From assembly GCF_000473105.1 (NCBI RefSeq), contig NZ_KI421498.1, positions 1,116,001 through 1,180,000 on the forward strand: a stretch of 64,000 nt of DNA, given 5' to 3'. This document shows positions 8,083-17,090 of the stretch, piece by piece (the stretch's first letter is position 1; each line of letters starts with the position of its first letter). The notes beneath the pieces are model-generated. The model was not told the DNA's origin and ran no database searches. It saw only the letters and a program-made list of their open reading frames with translations. Origin of the DNA: Phaeobacter inhibens DSM 16374. Lineage in GTDB: Bacteria; Pseudomonadota; Alphaproteobacteria; Rhodobacterales; Rhodobacteraceae. The position numbers and the translations under genes are program-made.

Positions 8083-9030
8083 TTAAGTGAAGTCCGTTCG
8101 TTCCAGCAGACAGGTCGCAAAGGTCACGCCTGTCCCCGCAGCCAGTACGAACACCTGGGTGCCGGGGGAAATTTGGTTGGGGTGTGAAATCTCGTAGTCG
8201 GTCAGATTGACAAAAATGTCAGAGCAATAACCGTGACCGAGGCGTTGAATATCGCCCTGAAAGCACCTCGGCTCCCATTCGAAATGGCGCAGCAGAGCGC
8301 GCGTGACCGGCAGGTTGAGATTATGCGGCAAAACCCGGAAATCATCGCTGAGGACGTCCCCGAAATTATTCAGGCTGTCCTCGACAAAGCCAATCAATCC
8401 GCTCAGATACTCGTCCTGTAGCGCACGCCGGTCATCTGCCGCCATCGCATCAGGGTTCTGAAAGAAACGCGGCATGTGCCGCACGCTGGTGTTTAGTACA
8501 GTCCATTTTCCGGATCGTTTATCTGGACCCGCGTTGAACAACGCGGCCGTCGGCAGCTCGGCCAATAGACCCACGGGCAAACGCGCCACATTATAATGAA
8601 ACGCCTTTTCACCTGTCAGGATAATGACAGGGTGATCATCCTCAATCGCCTGGATAAACCGCATCGCCGCAAGCGCAGAAGCGCAGCTGGTCATCGTCAG
8701 CGAATTGACCTCCCAACCAGCAAGACCGTGATCATCGGCGAGGCAACGGAGCCAGTCCTGATCTGCAAACCCATGATGGGTCTGGGTGCGGCAATAAAAG
8801 AGAGTACCGCTCTGCGTTACAAGCTGCGCGTTGGTTGCCAGCACGCCATCAAGCGCTGCGCCCAGCATTCCGTTCAGATCATCCTCCTGCAGTCCGACGC
8901 TCTCAAGTTCGAAAAAGCGTTGGTACATCTTCAAGGCGCCAGCACTCAGCCCATGGCTGGGTCCAAGATCGCACAGCGGAACACGCGTGATTTCGTCAGG
9001 TGCAAAATGAATGTGGTCGAGAGACAGCAT
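8083..9030 (-). CDS. 3-oxoacyl-ACP synthase III-like protein (B), Cys-His-His
   Basis: 315 residues; first gene of the operon. Nucleophile C116 in MTSCASAL, H236 in PHNLNL, and again a His (H266, RLGHGYCSD) where FabH has Asn. Overall layout matches protein A (3339-4265), but the two have diverged widely, which argues for separate specificities instead of a recent duplication. ATG 9030 has AGGA about eight bases upstream. The next gene is an ACP 15 bp away. It probably performs a condensation or acyl transfer from ACP B; substrate unknown. Confidence 0.8.
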   Translation of the reverse strand: MLSLDHIHFAPDEITRVPLCDLGPSHGLSAGALKMYQRFFELESVGLQEDDLNGMLGAALDGVLATNAQLVTQSGTLFYCRTQTHHGFADQDWLRCLADDHGLAGWEVNSLTMTSCASALAAMRFIQAIEDDHPVIILTGEKAFHYNVARLPVGLLAELPTAALFNAGPDKRSGKWTVLNTSVRHMPRFFQNPDAMAADDRRALQDEYLSGLIGFVEDSLNNFGDVLSDDFRVLPHNLNLPVTRALLRHFEWEPRCFQGDIQRLGHGYCSDIFVNLTDYEISHPNQISPGTQVFVLAAGTGVTFATCLLERTDFT

Positions 9031-9640
9031 GGCGGGTCCTTTTTGCTGACCAGCCCTGTCGAAAACAGGATTTGCTCAGCGATTTCACGTTGTACTCTGT
9101 GAATTCCGCGCAACCTGGGAACGACCTTTTTCACGATAGTGTACCCTTTGAAACGTATATTCGAACCTTTTCCTTCCCCTACGACAGCCTGAAAGCAGCA
9201 GTCGCTGCTGAAGCGTGCGATCTGAAGTCCCCCATGGCGACGTTGGTGAAGGACCGACTTTTTTCAGAGCAGTTAATACTGGCCTCAATCAATCTGAGGT
9301 TGTGCATTTATGGGATAAATACCGAGACCCGCGTTTCGACCGAGAATCGCCAGATCAGATATTCGGCAATCAGTCTCAAGAGAATCATCTAACAACGCAG
9401 TTGTGCGACTGCAGCCCCCGTGGAACTCGCAAATCCGGCCAGTATTGCATTGGCCGAACTGTTCCAGACCCAACCAATATCCACCAACAACGGCCTATTA
9501 CTCGGACGGTTTCCACGACGGATCGCAGGATATGTGGCACTGCAGCGGCTACACCCCAGCGGTGATTGTGGGGGAAGGAGTGCGACGGTGATCAGCCAGC
9601 CCTCAGAAACGGCAATATCCGGGAACCTCAAAACGAAAAA
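9031..9640. other. Long non-coding stretch upstream of the biosynthetic operon
   Basis: About 610 bp with no convincing gene. Short frames on both strands have no family resemblance and no good start sites. It looks less GC-rich than the flanking genes by eye. It must hold the promoter of the minus-strand operon beginning at 9030. No lux box or other operator could be identified with confidence. Confidence 0.6.
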
Positions 9641-9665
9641 CCGACCCCCGCATAGCAAGGGTCGG
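9628..9665 (-). terminator. Rho-independent terminator of the ABC exporter operon
   Basis: A perfect 7-bp stem (CCGACCC at 9641-9647 with GGGTCGG at 9659-9665) is followed, reading the minus strand, by TTTTTCGTTTT. It lies 34 bp beyond the stop of the last permease gene and separates that operon from the biosynthetic operon. Confidence 0.8.
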
Positions 9666-9698
9666 CATAGTCTCAGTCAGGTTAGGAATGTCGAAAGG

Positions 9699-10901
9699 TT
9701 AGCCTGCGGAACGAAGGGCCGTGGCCAGTTTCACCCGTGTCGCGGCAAGGGCTGGCAAGGCGCCACCAATCATGCCGATGGCGATCCCCAGCAATGCCCC
9801 ATCGCGAAGAACGCTGATGGTGACCTCAAGTTGAAACGCAGTGGTTGTATTATTTGGGCCAACCGTGCTGGCCTGCCAACCGTTGAACAACAGCCATGAT
9901 ACCGCCGCGCCCAATACGGCCCCGAAAGCAGATAGGACCACCGCCTCAACCCAGGTTCCGGTAAACGCGGACAAACGCGAAAAGCCGAGCGTGCGCACCG
10001 TGGCGATCTCCATCGACCGATTGGCGACTGAGGTCATCATCGTGTTGATCGCGCCAACCGTGGCCCCAATCGACATCAGGATTGCCAGCGGCCAGCCGAA
10101 CATGCGGATCAGCGTCGAGGTTCGCGCCGATTGTGCGGACAGCAATTGCACCTCGGTCACGGCCGCCAACGGCGTTTGCGACAGAGCAGGCAACGCAGAC
10201 TGCAAAGTTTCCAAACCATTGGGACCTGCAAGGGCAGTTCGCAGGATCTGCACCTGCCCCATCTGATCAAACGCAGATTGCACGGCCTCTAGCCCACCCC
10301 AGATTTCAGATTCCATTGCACCGCCACCGGTTTCAAAATGGCCGACAACCTGCCAATCGACGGCCCCCAACCGAACGCTCTGACCGATCCCAAAGACGCC
10401 CGCGCGCGCAGCAAGGTCCCGGCCGACAACAATTTCCCGTGTGCCAGGAACAAAGTTGCGGCCAATAGCGACAGCCGCATTCTCTCGCAGCGTGATCCCC
10501 GCAAGGTCCATACCGCGCAGCGCCAACGTCTGAAGGGATCCATCGGCGGCCGACTGGATTTCAACCGGAACGACGATCTCGCGCGAGAAAATCACGGCGC
10601 CGGTTTCATCGCGTTGAAGACCAAGATCGGCTGAGGTTGCTTGCAGGCTGCGGATCACCCCGGATGGAATGTCAGAGCTGGTTTCCTGATTGGTGCCACC
10701 GCCAAGGATCACCGCAATCCCAGCCGAACCATTTCCGGCGAGCGCGGTTTCAAAACCCTTTGCCATGGCGAGGAACCCAGTCAACACCGCCACCACCAAT
10801 GCCACGGAAAGCACCATGGACATCGAAATCCACAGTCGTTTGGGCAGACTGCGAAGATTGGCAGAGACCATCACGATGATTTGTTTCATATGCAAATACA
10901 T
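9699..10901 (-). CDS. ABC transporter permease, FtsX/MacB-like (1)
   Basis: 400 residues with the MacB-type layout: a membrane segment at about 15-35, a periplasmic domain, then three membrane helices in the C-terminal third (about 265-390), ending in LPALAATRVKLATALRS, typical of FtsX permeases. It starts 3 bp after the second permease gene. It works with the ATPase (12044-12751) and the adaptor (12779-13915), a set that resembles MacAB or lipoprotein-type exporters. These use ATP to move periplasmic substrates by a mechanical stroke instead of transporting across the inner membrane. Substrate unknown. Confidence 0.85.
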   Translation of the reverse strand: MYLHMKQIIVMVSANLRSLPKRLWISMSMVLSVALVVAVLTGFLAMAKGFETALAGNGSAGIAVILGGGTNQETSSDIPSGVIRSLQATSADLGLQRDETGAVIFSREIVVPVEIQSAADGSLQTLALRGMDLAGITLRENAAVAIGRNFVPGTREIVVGRDLAARAGVFGIGQSVRLGAVDWQVVGHFETGGGAMESEIWGGLEAVQSAFDQMGQVQILRTALAGPNGLETLQSALPALSQTPLAAVTEVQLLSAQSARTSTLIRMFGWPLAILMSIGATVGAINTMMTSVANRSMEIATVRTLGFSRLSAFTGTWVEAVVLSAFGAVLGAAVSWLLFNGWQASTVGPNNTTTAFQLEVTISVLRDGALLGIAIGMIGGALPALAATRVKLATALRSAG

Positions 10902-10904
10902 AGC

Positions 10905-12047
10905 TTATCTCGTTCTGAAAGCGTTGGAGACGGTTGTGCGCATCGCGAGCGCTGCGGGCAGACATCCGGTCAGAACGCCCAGCAACACTGTGATTACCAA
11001 AGATTTGATCACGACTGGGCCTGTCAAAACCAGACCAAGTGCAGGGCCTGTGAGCTGTGTTGCGGCTTTGGTCAGAGCAATCCCGACCGCCCCGCCAACC
11101 AGAAAAATAAGCAGGGTTTCACAAAGAATAAGAACCACGATAAAGCGGTTATTGAAGCCCAAAGTCTTGAGCACGCCGATCTCGAATGTCCGTTCACGGA
11201 CCGCGAACAGCATTGTGTTGATGACGATCATCAGGATGGTCACGAATGCCGCCCCTACAACCAGCGAGACGATCAATTCCACATCGGCGAACTGGCGCAG
11301 GAAGGCTTCGAGGAATTGTTTTTCCGATTGGGTGCGTGTCGGTGTACCCGTATTGGCGAACAATGCATCGATCTGAGACGCCAGCGCGCTGGCCGCCACT
11401 TCGGGCACCGGTTGGACGACAAATCCGTCTACTGTATCCACATCGCGGCTGCGCAGTGCATTCACGTAGTCATAGTTCGCCAGCATGAAATATGTATCGG
11501 TGCTTGGCGTTTTTCCTTCAAAAATACCGCCGACTTCGAACCGCCAGTTCCGGTTTCCGCCCTGCTGCATAATGTTGAACGAGGTGATCTCAATCCGCTG
11601 TCCCGCGCGCCATCCTTGGGCATCTGCGAGGGCTCGGCCAACCAGCACGCGATCCCTGCCCTGTTTGAGCGCGGCCAAAAGATCCGAGGTCAGCGCGAGG
11701 CTGTCACCGTTTATCCGAGCAAAATCATCTACGGCCACCGCATTGGCAACCACGACATTGCGCTCGACCTCACTAAACCCCCGCAGGCGGGACATATAAG
11801 CGACCTCAGCGACGCCGTCCAACGCTGCGATCCGGCGCAGATGCGCAATTGGCAGGGTCTGGCCCCGACCTGATTTATTCATCACGCCCAGCACATCGTC
11901 ATTGGCCGCTGCCGATCCTTGCGTGCCAGACAGGAAGCTGGCCGTCAGACCGTAGATAAGAAAGGCAACCGCGATGCAGAACATCAGTAGCAGCGTCCGC
12001 ATCGGTTTGCGCCAAGCATTGCGCCTCGCCAGTGTCAGAAAAGTCAT
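10905..12047 (-). CDS. ABC transporter permease, FtsX/MacB-like (2)
   Basis: 380 residues with the same topology as its neighbour: one N-terminal helix, a periplasmic domain, and three C-terminal helices starting near 235. The segment FEIGVLKTLGFNNRFIV is the typical cytoplasmic coupling loop of FtsX proteins. ATG 12047 overlaps the ATPase stop as ATGA. With the other permease it should form a heterodimeric exporter, unlike MacB, which is a homodimer with a fused ATPase. Confidence 0.85.
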   Translation of the reverse strand: MTFLTLARRNAWRKPMRTLLLMFCIAVAFLIYGLTASFLSGTQGSAAANDDVLGVMNKSGRGQTLPIAHLRRIAALDGVAEVAYMSRLRGFSEVERNVVVANAVAVDDFARINGDSLALTSDLLAALKQGRDRVLVGRALADAQGWRAGQRIEITSFNIMQQGGNRNWRFEVGGIFEGKTPSTDTYFMLANYDYVNALRSRDVDTVDGFVVQPVPEVAASALASQIDALFANTGTPTRTQSEKQFLEAFLRQFADVELIVSLVVGAAFVTILMIVINTMLFAVRERTFEIGVLKTLGFNNRFIVVLILCETLLIFLVGGAVGIALTKAATQLTGPALGLVLTGPVVIKSLVITVLLGVLTGCLPAALAMRTTVSNAFRTR

Positions 12048-12751
12048 GCGGCAGCCTCTTGTCTTTCGACGAACTGCCCCTTGTTCAGATGCAGGGTGCG
12101 GCTTGCATGGGTCGCCGCTTCGGGATCATGAGTGACCATGACGATGGTTTTCTTCAATTCGCGATTGAGAAACCCCAGAACTTCCAGCACCTCATCCGCC
12201 GAGGCCCGGTCAAGATCGCCGGTTGGTTCGTCGCAGAGTAGAAGCGGCGGATCGCTGACGATAGCGCGGGCAATGCCGACACGCTGTTGCTGACCACCTG
12301 ACATGCTGGACGGCAATTGTTTGCCACGTCCGGACAGACCAACGAGGTCAATTATTTTCTCAACCCGCGCCCGACGTTCGGCCCGGCCAATCGGCTTGAG
12401 CAACAGCGGCAGTTCAATGTTCTCAGCCACATTCAACGTCGGAAGCAAATTGTAGAACTGAAAGACAATGCCAACATTATGGGCGCGCCAGTTGGATTTC
12501 TTAGCCTCGCCCAATTGCTCCAGTTTTGAATTCCCAATCCGTACGCTTCCCGTGTCAGGGGCATCAATCCCGCTGAGAAGATTGAGCATTGTCGACTTAC
12601 CGGATCCTGATGGCCCCATCACCGCCACGAATTCACCTGCGTCGATGCCCAGGGTAAGATCAGAAAAGATCTGTATCTTCTCTTTGCTGAAGGTAAATCC
12701 CTTTGAGACAGCATCCAGCTGAATAAAGGGTGTTTTCTGGGACGCGGACAT
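12044..12751 (-). CDS. ABC transporter ATPase, LolD/MacB-type
   Basis: 235 residues. Walker A GPSGSGKST (about 46-54), signature MSGGQQQRVGIARAI, Walker B LLLCDEPTGDLD, and the H-loop in VMVTHDPEAA. The GDLD after Walker B and the short length are typical of the LolD/FtsE/MacB group that drives FtsX-type permeases. ATG 12751 has AAGGAG nine bases upstream. It lies 27 bp after the adaptor gene and overlaps permease 2 by 4 bp. Confidence 0.9.
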   Translation of the reverse strand: MSASQKTPFIQLDAVSKGFTFSKEKIQIFSDLTLGIDAGEFVAVMGPSGSGKSTMLNLLSGIDAPDTGSVRIGNSKLEQLGEAKKSNWRAHNVGIVFQFYNLLPTLNVAENIELPLLLKPIGRAERRARVEKIIDLVGLSGRGKQLPSSMSGGQQQRVGIARAIVSDPPLLLCDEPTGDLDRASADEVLEVLGFLNRELKKTIVMVTHDPEAATHASRTLHLNKGQFVERQEAAA

Positions 12752-12778
12752 AAAGGTACTCCTTATAAGAGAGGATAA

Positions 12779-13915
12779 TCAGGTATCACTCAGGGTGATA
12801 CGAATGCGGGCGGCCATGTTTGGGCGGATGCCGTCAGGTGGCTCGTCCAGTTCCAGGCGCAGCGAAATCGTGCCTCTCTCAGCAGAGACAACGGGCGAAA
12901 TGCCAACAACGCGAACCTCAAATGGCTGGTCAGGAAAACCATCAAGCACGGCCTCTCCCGTCAGACCGACCCGCAGCCGCGAGACATTGGTCTCGGCGAC
13001 TTCGGCATCGAGATACATGGAGGCGGTGTCGGTGATCACCATGAGGTAGTCGGTGTCGCGAATGGTATCGACACGGGCCAGAACGCTATTGCCGATACGG
13101 GCGTTAAGCTGGGTAATGGTCCCAGAAACCGGCGCGCGTATCGTCAGTTCATCCACGTGTTCCTGCGCAATCTCGACCTTGAGATCAGCCAGATGAATGT
13201 CTTGTTCTGCCTGTCTCAACGCGGTTTTTGCGAGGCTTAACGCTGTGGCGGCGTCCTGCGTCACGCGTTCTGATACAGCGTCTTTGGCAAGGAGGGATGT
13301 CAGCCGGTCAAAATCGCGCTCGGACTGATCCACCTCGATGCGTTTGGTTTCCAGCCGCAGCTGCGCCAGTGACTGATCAATCAATGCCGACTTCAGGGCA
13401 TATTGCGCGCCCGGATCGCTGACTGCGGCCAGCGGTTGTCCGCGTGTAACCGGGTCACCCAAAGCGACGAGAAGATCTGTTATTGTACCCTCGTATTTTG
13501 CAAAGACCGATGCGTAGTCCTGTACAAGTACGTATCCGGATCCGGTTATTTCCGCCGTCGGCATCGCCACAGGTGCGGGCTGGATGCGGGTCGTTGCATC
13601 TGAAACAGGCGTTGGTGCGATCGGCACATCTGTTGCAACTGATTGGGAGGCCGGGTCCAACAGCCCCTCCCCCCAATTGCGCAACACGGCCAAGGTTGGC
13701 AGGTCGCTGCGCCACAAGACCGCGCCGCCGGCTGCCAACAGACCGAGCAATAGGAAAATCCGAAGTGTCCAAGAGGGGCCGCGCTCTTGCCGTTCCTCTA
13801 AACTCGGTTGAGCCTCTGAGACCGTGACGGCCGAAAGTGGGGTCAAAGCCTCAGCAAGATTGCGGTGGGTGTCGGTTTGAATGTTCATGGCCAATGGATC
13901 GCCCATCGCAGCCAT
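12779..13915 (-). CDS. Periplasmic adaptor (membrane fusion protein, HlyD/MacA-like)
   Basis: 378 residues. One membrane helix near 50-68 (LRIFLLLGLLAAGGAVL) is followed by a split lipoyl domain (TGSGYVLVQDYASVF and later APVSGTITQLNARIGNSV), a coiled-coil hairpin at about 180-255, and a beta-barrel region. This is the order of domains in adaptors of tripartite efflux systems. It is the first gene of the ABC operon and should link the permeases to an outer-membrane channel, which is not in the window. The start is uncertain: ATGs at 13915, 13906 and 13888 all lack a strong ribosome site. Confidence 0.8.
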   Translation of the reverse strand: MAAMGDPLAMNIQTDTHRNLAEALTPLSAVTVSEAQPSLEERQERGPSWTLRIFLLLGLLAAGGAVLWRSDLPTLAVLRNWGEGLLDPASQSVATDVPIAPTPVSDATTRIQPAPVAMPTAEITGSGYVLVQDYASVFAKYEGTITDLLVALGDPVTRGQPLAAVSDPGAQYALKSALIDQSLAQLRLETKRIEVDQSERDFDRLTSLLAKDAVSERVTQDAATALSLAKTALRQAEQDIHLADLKVEIAQEHVDELTIRAPVSGTITQLNARIGNSVLARVDTIRDTDYLMVITDTASMYLDAEVAETNVSRLRVGLTGEAVLDGFPDQPFEVRVVGISPVVSAERGTISLRLELDEPPDGIRPNMAARIRITLSDT

Positions 13916-14354
13916 ATACCGCGACCTAGAAGCCGCGCGGGACGTACCAAATCGTCATTTTGCACCGTCTGGACCGAATATCGAACGCCTCAGCCTGATG
14001 GTGTCAACGCCCGCCGGGTCCCGGAACGGTGCTTACCCGGTATTGGGACATAGACGACTGACGCGCCCGCCAAGAAGAGATATCTATCTGCAGACGTATG
14101 GCCGGGGTATTTGCTTATTTTGGTGTCAGCTCAATGTCATGTCGGATCGTATGTCGACACTCGCCCCCCAAGAGCCATGTTAGGATTTTCATTGAATTGT
14201 TGTTCATATTTGTGGTTCAGTCTGAGCCTCAAGCCACTTGCGCATCTGCAGTCCTACACTTGGAATCAGGCGCAGCATGAAAGAGAGAGCCCTAAAGACC
14301 TGACACTGATATCAGGAGCCTGTTGGCCCATATTGAGGATATGTCGAACTCATC
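13916..14354. other. Intergenic region between divergent genes
   Basis: About 440 bp between the adaptor gene (minus) and the SnoaL-like gene (plus). Short frames here have no start sites or family features. It should contain the ABC operon promoter and that of the NTF2-like gene. No specific site is claimed. Confidence 0.6.
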
Positions 14355-14816
14355 ATGAAGAATAGCGATCGGGTCTTTCAATGGTTCCATGATGTCTGGG
14401 TTGACCGAAACCTCGACAGGATTGAACCCATGTTACACCCTGAGCTGGAGGTAAACGGCCCACTGCACGGAGCGGTCGCGATTGCAGCAGACTACCGCGA
14501 AATCGTGAATACTCTGGGCAATATTATTCACGACCTTGATGTGACCCTGACCCATGCATTGAACGACGGTGATTTTGCCGCTCTGCGGATGCGGGTGCGC
14601 GGGTCTGGTAACACGCCGGATCATGTGTTGGACTACTCTGGTCAGCTAATCGTACGAATGCAGGATGGTAAGATCCGTGAATTCCAGTCGAACTTTGACT
14701 ACATGACCATGTTCGAACAGTTGGGGCAGCTACCACCCGATTGCTTGCCCATTTGCATGACCGGAGAGCGCCTGATCTGGATGGACAACGGCCATAAGCC
14801 CCCCATCGCCAGATGA
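14355..14816 (+). CDS. SnoaL-like / NTF2-fold protein
   Basis: 153 residues. An N-terminal helix (VFQWFHDVWVDRNLDRI) followed by LHPELEVNGPLHG and strands ending in GQLIVRMQDGKIREFQSNFDY is the SnoaL-like polyketide-cyclase/limonene-epoxide-hydrolase type cone. Proteins of this fold bind small hydrophobic ligands, and some are enzymes. No catalytic set can be fixed here. It stands alone between the ABC operon and the chromate transporter gene. A link to the biosynthetic locus is possible only by position. Confidence 0.7.
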   Translation: MKNSDRVFQWFHDVWVDRNLDRIEPMLHPELEVNGPLHGAVAIAADYREIVNTLGNIIHDLDVTLTHALNDGDFAALRMRVRGSGNTPDHVLDYSGQLIVRMQDGKIREFQSNFDYMTMFEQLGQLPPDCLPICMTGERLIWMDNGHKPPIAR

Positions 14817-14918
14817 CATTTTTGTAAAACCATTTGCACTGCTCTGATTGGCTGCTGTCGGCACTGGCGCACTGCGCGGTTAGTGATACAAGGTCTGCGT
14901 CCAGCCAGTGGTGCGCCG

Positions 14919-16217
14919 ATGACCGATATCTCTCCTGACCCCAAAGTACAGCCCCAAGCCCATGCAATCACCATGGCCGATCTGATCCGGGTCTTCGGGC
15001 GGATCGGGCTGATGTCCTTCGGCGGGCCGGCGGCCCAGATTGCGCTGATGCATAAGGAACTGGTCGAGGACCGCCCCTGGCTCAGCGAGGCCGGATTTCT
15101 GCGCGCACTGTCGTTTTGCATGATGCTGCCGGGGCCGGAAGCGATGCAATTGGCCACCTATGCAGGTTGGCGATTGCGCGGAGCGGCGGGTGGCGTTCTG
15201 GCCGGGCTGTTGTTTGTGCTGCCGGGGGCGCTGGTGATTGCCGCACTGGTTTTTCTATACGTGAACTTTGGCACGCAACCTCTTGTGCAAGCTGGATTCC
15301 TGGGAATCAAGGCCGCGGTCGTTGCCATCGTTTTGCAGGCCCTCCAGCGACTGGGCAAGAAGGCGTTGCATGGGGTGACAGATCTGGCATTGGCCGCGTT
15401 TGGCTTTCTGGCGTTGTTTCTCTTTGCTCTGCCGTTCCCGCTGGTGCTGCTGACCGCTGCGCTTCTCGGCAGTCTGCGTGTGAGGTCAACTGAGAATGAG
15501 CCTGCAGCACTGCCACCCGCCGCCGCAGGGCCTGTCTGGGTGACACTGTTGCTCTGGGGCGGCTTGTGGCTCCTGCCCCTCGGCGCGCTGAGCCTGTTTG
15601 GTCCGCAGCTGCTGGCGGATATCGGCTGGTTTTTTGCAAAGCTGGCCGTAGTGACCTTTGGCGGGGCCTATGCGGTGCTGGCCTATATGTCGCAGACCGT
15701 GGTCGCGCAGTACCAGTGGATCGAAACCGGTCAGATGATTGATGCTTTGGGATTGGCGGAGACGACACCGGGCCCGCTGATCCTGGTGACACAATTTGTG
15801 GCAATGCTGGCTGGCGCGCTGGCCTCTGGTACATGGATGGCGCTGGCGGCTGGGCTGGTGGCGCTTTGGGCAACGTTTATGCCCTGCTTTCTCTGGATAT
15901 TTCTCGCGGCACCACATGTAGAGCGGATTGCCAGCCATCCCCGGCTGGGGGCTGCACTGCGGGCGATTACCGCCGTTGTGGTGGGGGTGATCCTTAATCT
16001 TTCGGTCTGGTTTCTGCTGCATGTGCTGTTTCGCGAGACTGTCACGCTGGAGCTGCCTGCGATATCGCTGATGCTGCCGGTCATGGCCAGCCTTGATATC
16101 TCTGCCGCGCTGCTGGTGCTGGCAGCGCCGGTTGTGGCGCTGGCATGCGGCGGCCGACTGGCCTTGATTTTGCCCGTCATGGCCGGGCTAGGGATCGCGA
16201 TGGCGCAGATCATCTGA
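14919..16217 (+). CDS. chrA: Chromate transporter (ChrA, two-domain form)
   Basis: 432 residues from ATG 14919; a GTG 12 codons earlier is possible. It has the duplicated CHR architecture: the first half carries FGRIGLMSFGGPAAQ and MMLPGPEAMQLATYAGWRLRGAAGG, and the second half carries FAKLAVVTFGGAYAVLAY and ETTPGPLILVTQFV. About ten to twelve membrane segments. ChrA proteins export chromate from the cytoplasm and give resistance. The gene stands alone with no chrB regulator beside it. Confidence 0.9.
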   Translation: MTDISPDPKVQPQAHAITMADLIRVFGRIGLMSFGGPAAQIALMHKELVEDRPWLSEAGFLRALSFCMMLPGPEAMQLATYAGWRLRGAAGGVLAGLLFVLPGALVIAALVFLYVNFGTQPLVQAGFLGIKAAVVAIVLQALQRLGKKALHGVTDLALAAFGFLALFLFALPFPLVLLTAALLGSLRVRSTENEPAALPPAAAGPVWVTLLLWGGLWLLPLGALSLFGPQLLADIGWFFAKLAVVTFGGAYAVLAYMSQTVVAQYQWIETGQMIDALGLAETTPGPLILVTQFVAMLAGALASGTWMALAAGLVALWATFMPCFLWIFLAAPHVERIASHPRLGAALRAITAVVVGVILNLSVWFLLHVLFRETVTLELPAISLMLPVMASLDISAALLVLAAPVVALACGGRLALILPVMAGLGIAMAQII

Positions 16218-16352
16218 GCCGCGCAATCGCAGCGTAAATGCCACGCGTGATCCCGCTAGTGTCAGAAATTATTTACGAATCCCTAACGAGCGGCCCTTTA
16301 GTTTCCGGCAGAAATCCGTATTCTGAACTCAAAGAGACTTAAGGGTATCGGA

Positions 16353-16829
16353 ATGTCCCGCGAAATTGACTATGGAAATCTGATGCATTCGGCCATGCGT
16401 GGCCTGATCCGTTCTGTTCTGGATGGGGTGGCGGAGCACGGGCTGCCCGGCAACCACCATTTCTTCATCACCTTTGACACCTCGCACCCGGATGCGGAAC
16501 TGGCGGATTGGCTGTCGGACCGTTACCCCGGCGAGATGACCGTGGTCATGCAGCATTGGTTCGACAATCTGGATGTTGGCGAAGACGGGTTTGCCATCAC
16601 ACTGAATTTCGGAGACGCGCCGGAGCCGCTTTATATTCCTTACGATGCGATCAAGACCTTTGTGGATCCGTCTGTGGAATTTGGTCTGCGTTTTGAATCC
16701 CCCGAGGATGACGAAGAGGTTGAAGAGATGGTCGCCGAACTCGACGATGATATCGAGATTGAGGTGGACGAAGATCCGGCGGACAAAAAACCGGCTGATG
16801 TCGTTTCACTCGACAGCTTCCGCAAATAA
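16353..16829 (+). CDS. sspB: SspB-type ClpXP adaptor (alphaproteobacterial)
   Basis: 158 residues. The N-terminal SspB fold (about 1-110) includes HHFFITFDT, DWLSDRYPGEMTVVMQHWF and PLYIPYDAIKTFVDPS. A very acidic linker (DDEEVEEMVAELDDD) leads to a C-terminal VVSLDSFRK tail, the ClpX-binding motif. It tethers ssrA-tagged and some other substrates to ClpXP. ATG 16353 follows a short AT-containing promoter region, and a clear terminator lies about 50 bp downstream, so it is probably monocistronic. Confidence 0.9.
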   Translation: MSREIDYGNLMHSAMRGLIRSVLDGVAEHGLPGNHHFFITFDTSHPDAELADWLSDRYPGEMTVVMQHWFDNLDVGEDGFAITLNFGDAPEPLYIPYDAIKTFVDPSVEFGLRFESPEDDEEVEEMVAELDDDIEIEVDEDPADKKPADVVSLDSFRK

Positions 16830-16878
16830 CGGACTGTCCGGCTTAGCTGGGCGGCATCCGCCAGCCCCCCTCAGATAG

Positions 16879-16910
16879 ATGCGCTGCATATCTCATGCGG
16901 CGCATTTTTT
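16879..16910 (+). terminator. Rho-independent terminator after sspB
   Basis: An 11-bp stem with one wobble (ATGCGCTGCAT at 16879-16889 with ATGCGGCGCAT at 16895-16905), a 5-base loop, and six T residues directly after. Confidence 0.85.
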
Positions 16911-17090
16911 ACATCCAGAGTTACGGGTCAGAAGTATCGGCTGCCGTAAGTGAATTCTCTGTCACTGCACGCTTACGCCTAACACGATATGCCCAGCCCG
17001 GTGAGTTACTGGTGCGAGAGCGCCTCCAACGTGAGGATCGACTCTTAAGGTTCTGTTAATAAATATGTTTACATGCTTTCAATCAAAGCT

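Noticed and set aside
9031-9640. Possible transposase remnant or quorum-sensing box
   Set aside because: No transposase motif, inverted terminal repeats or lux-type palindrome could be found on reading either strand.
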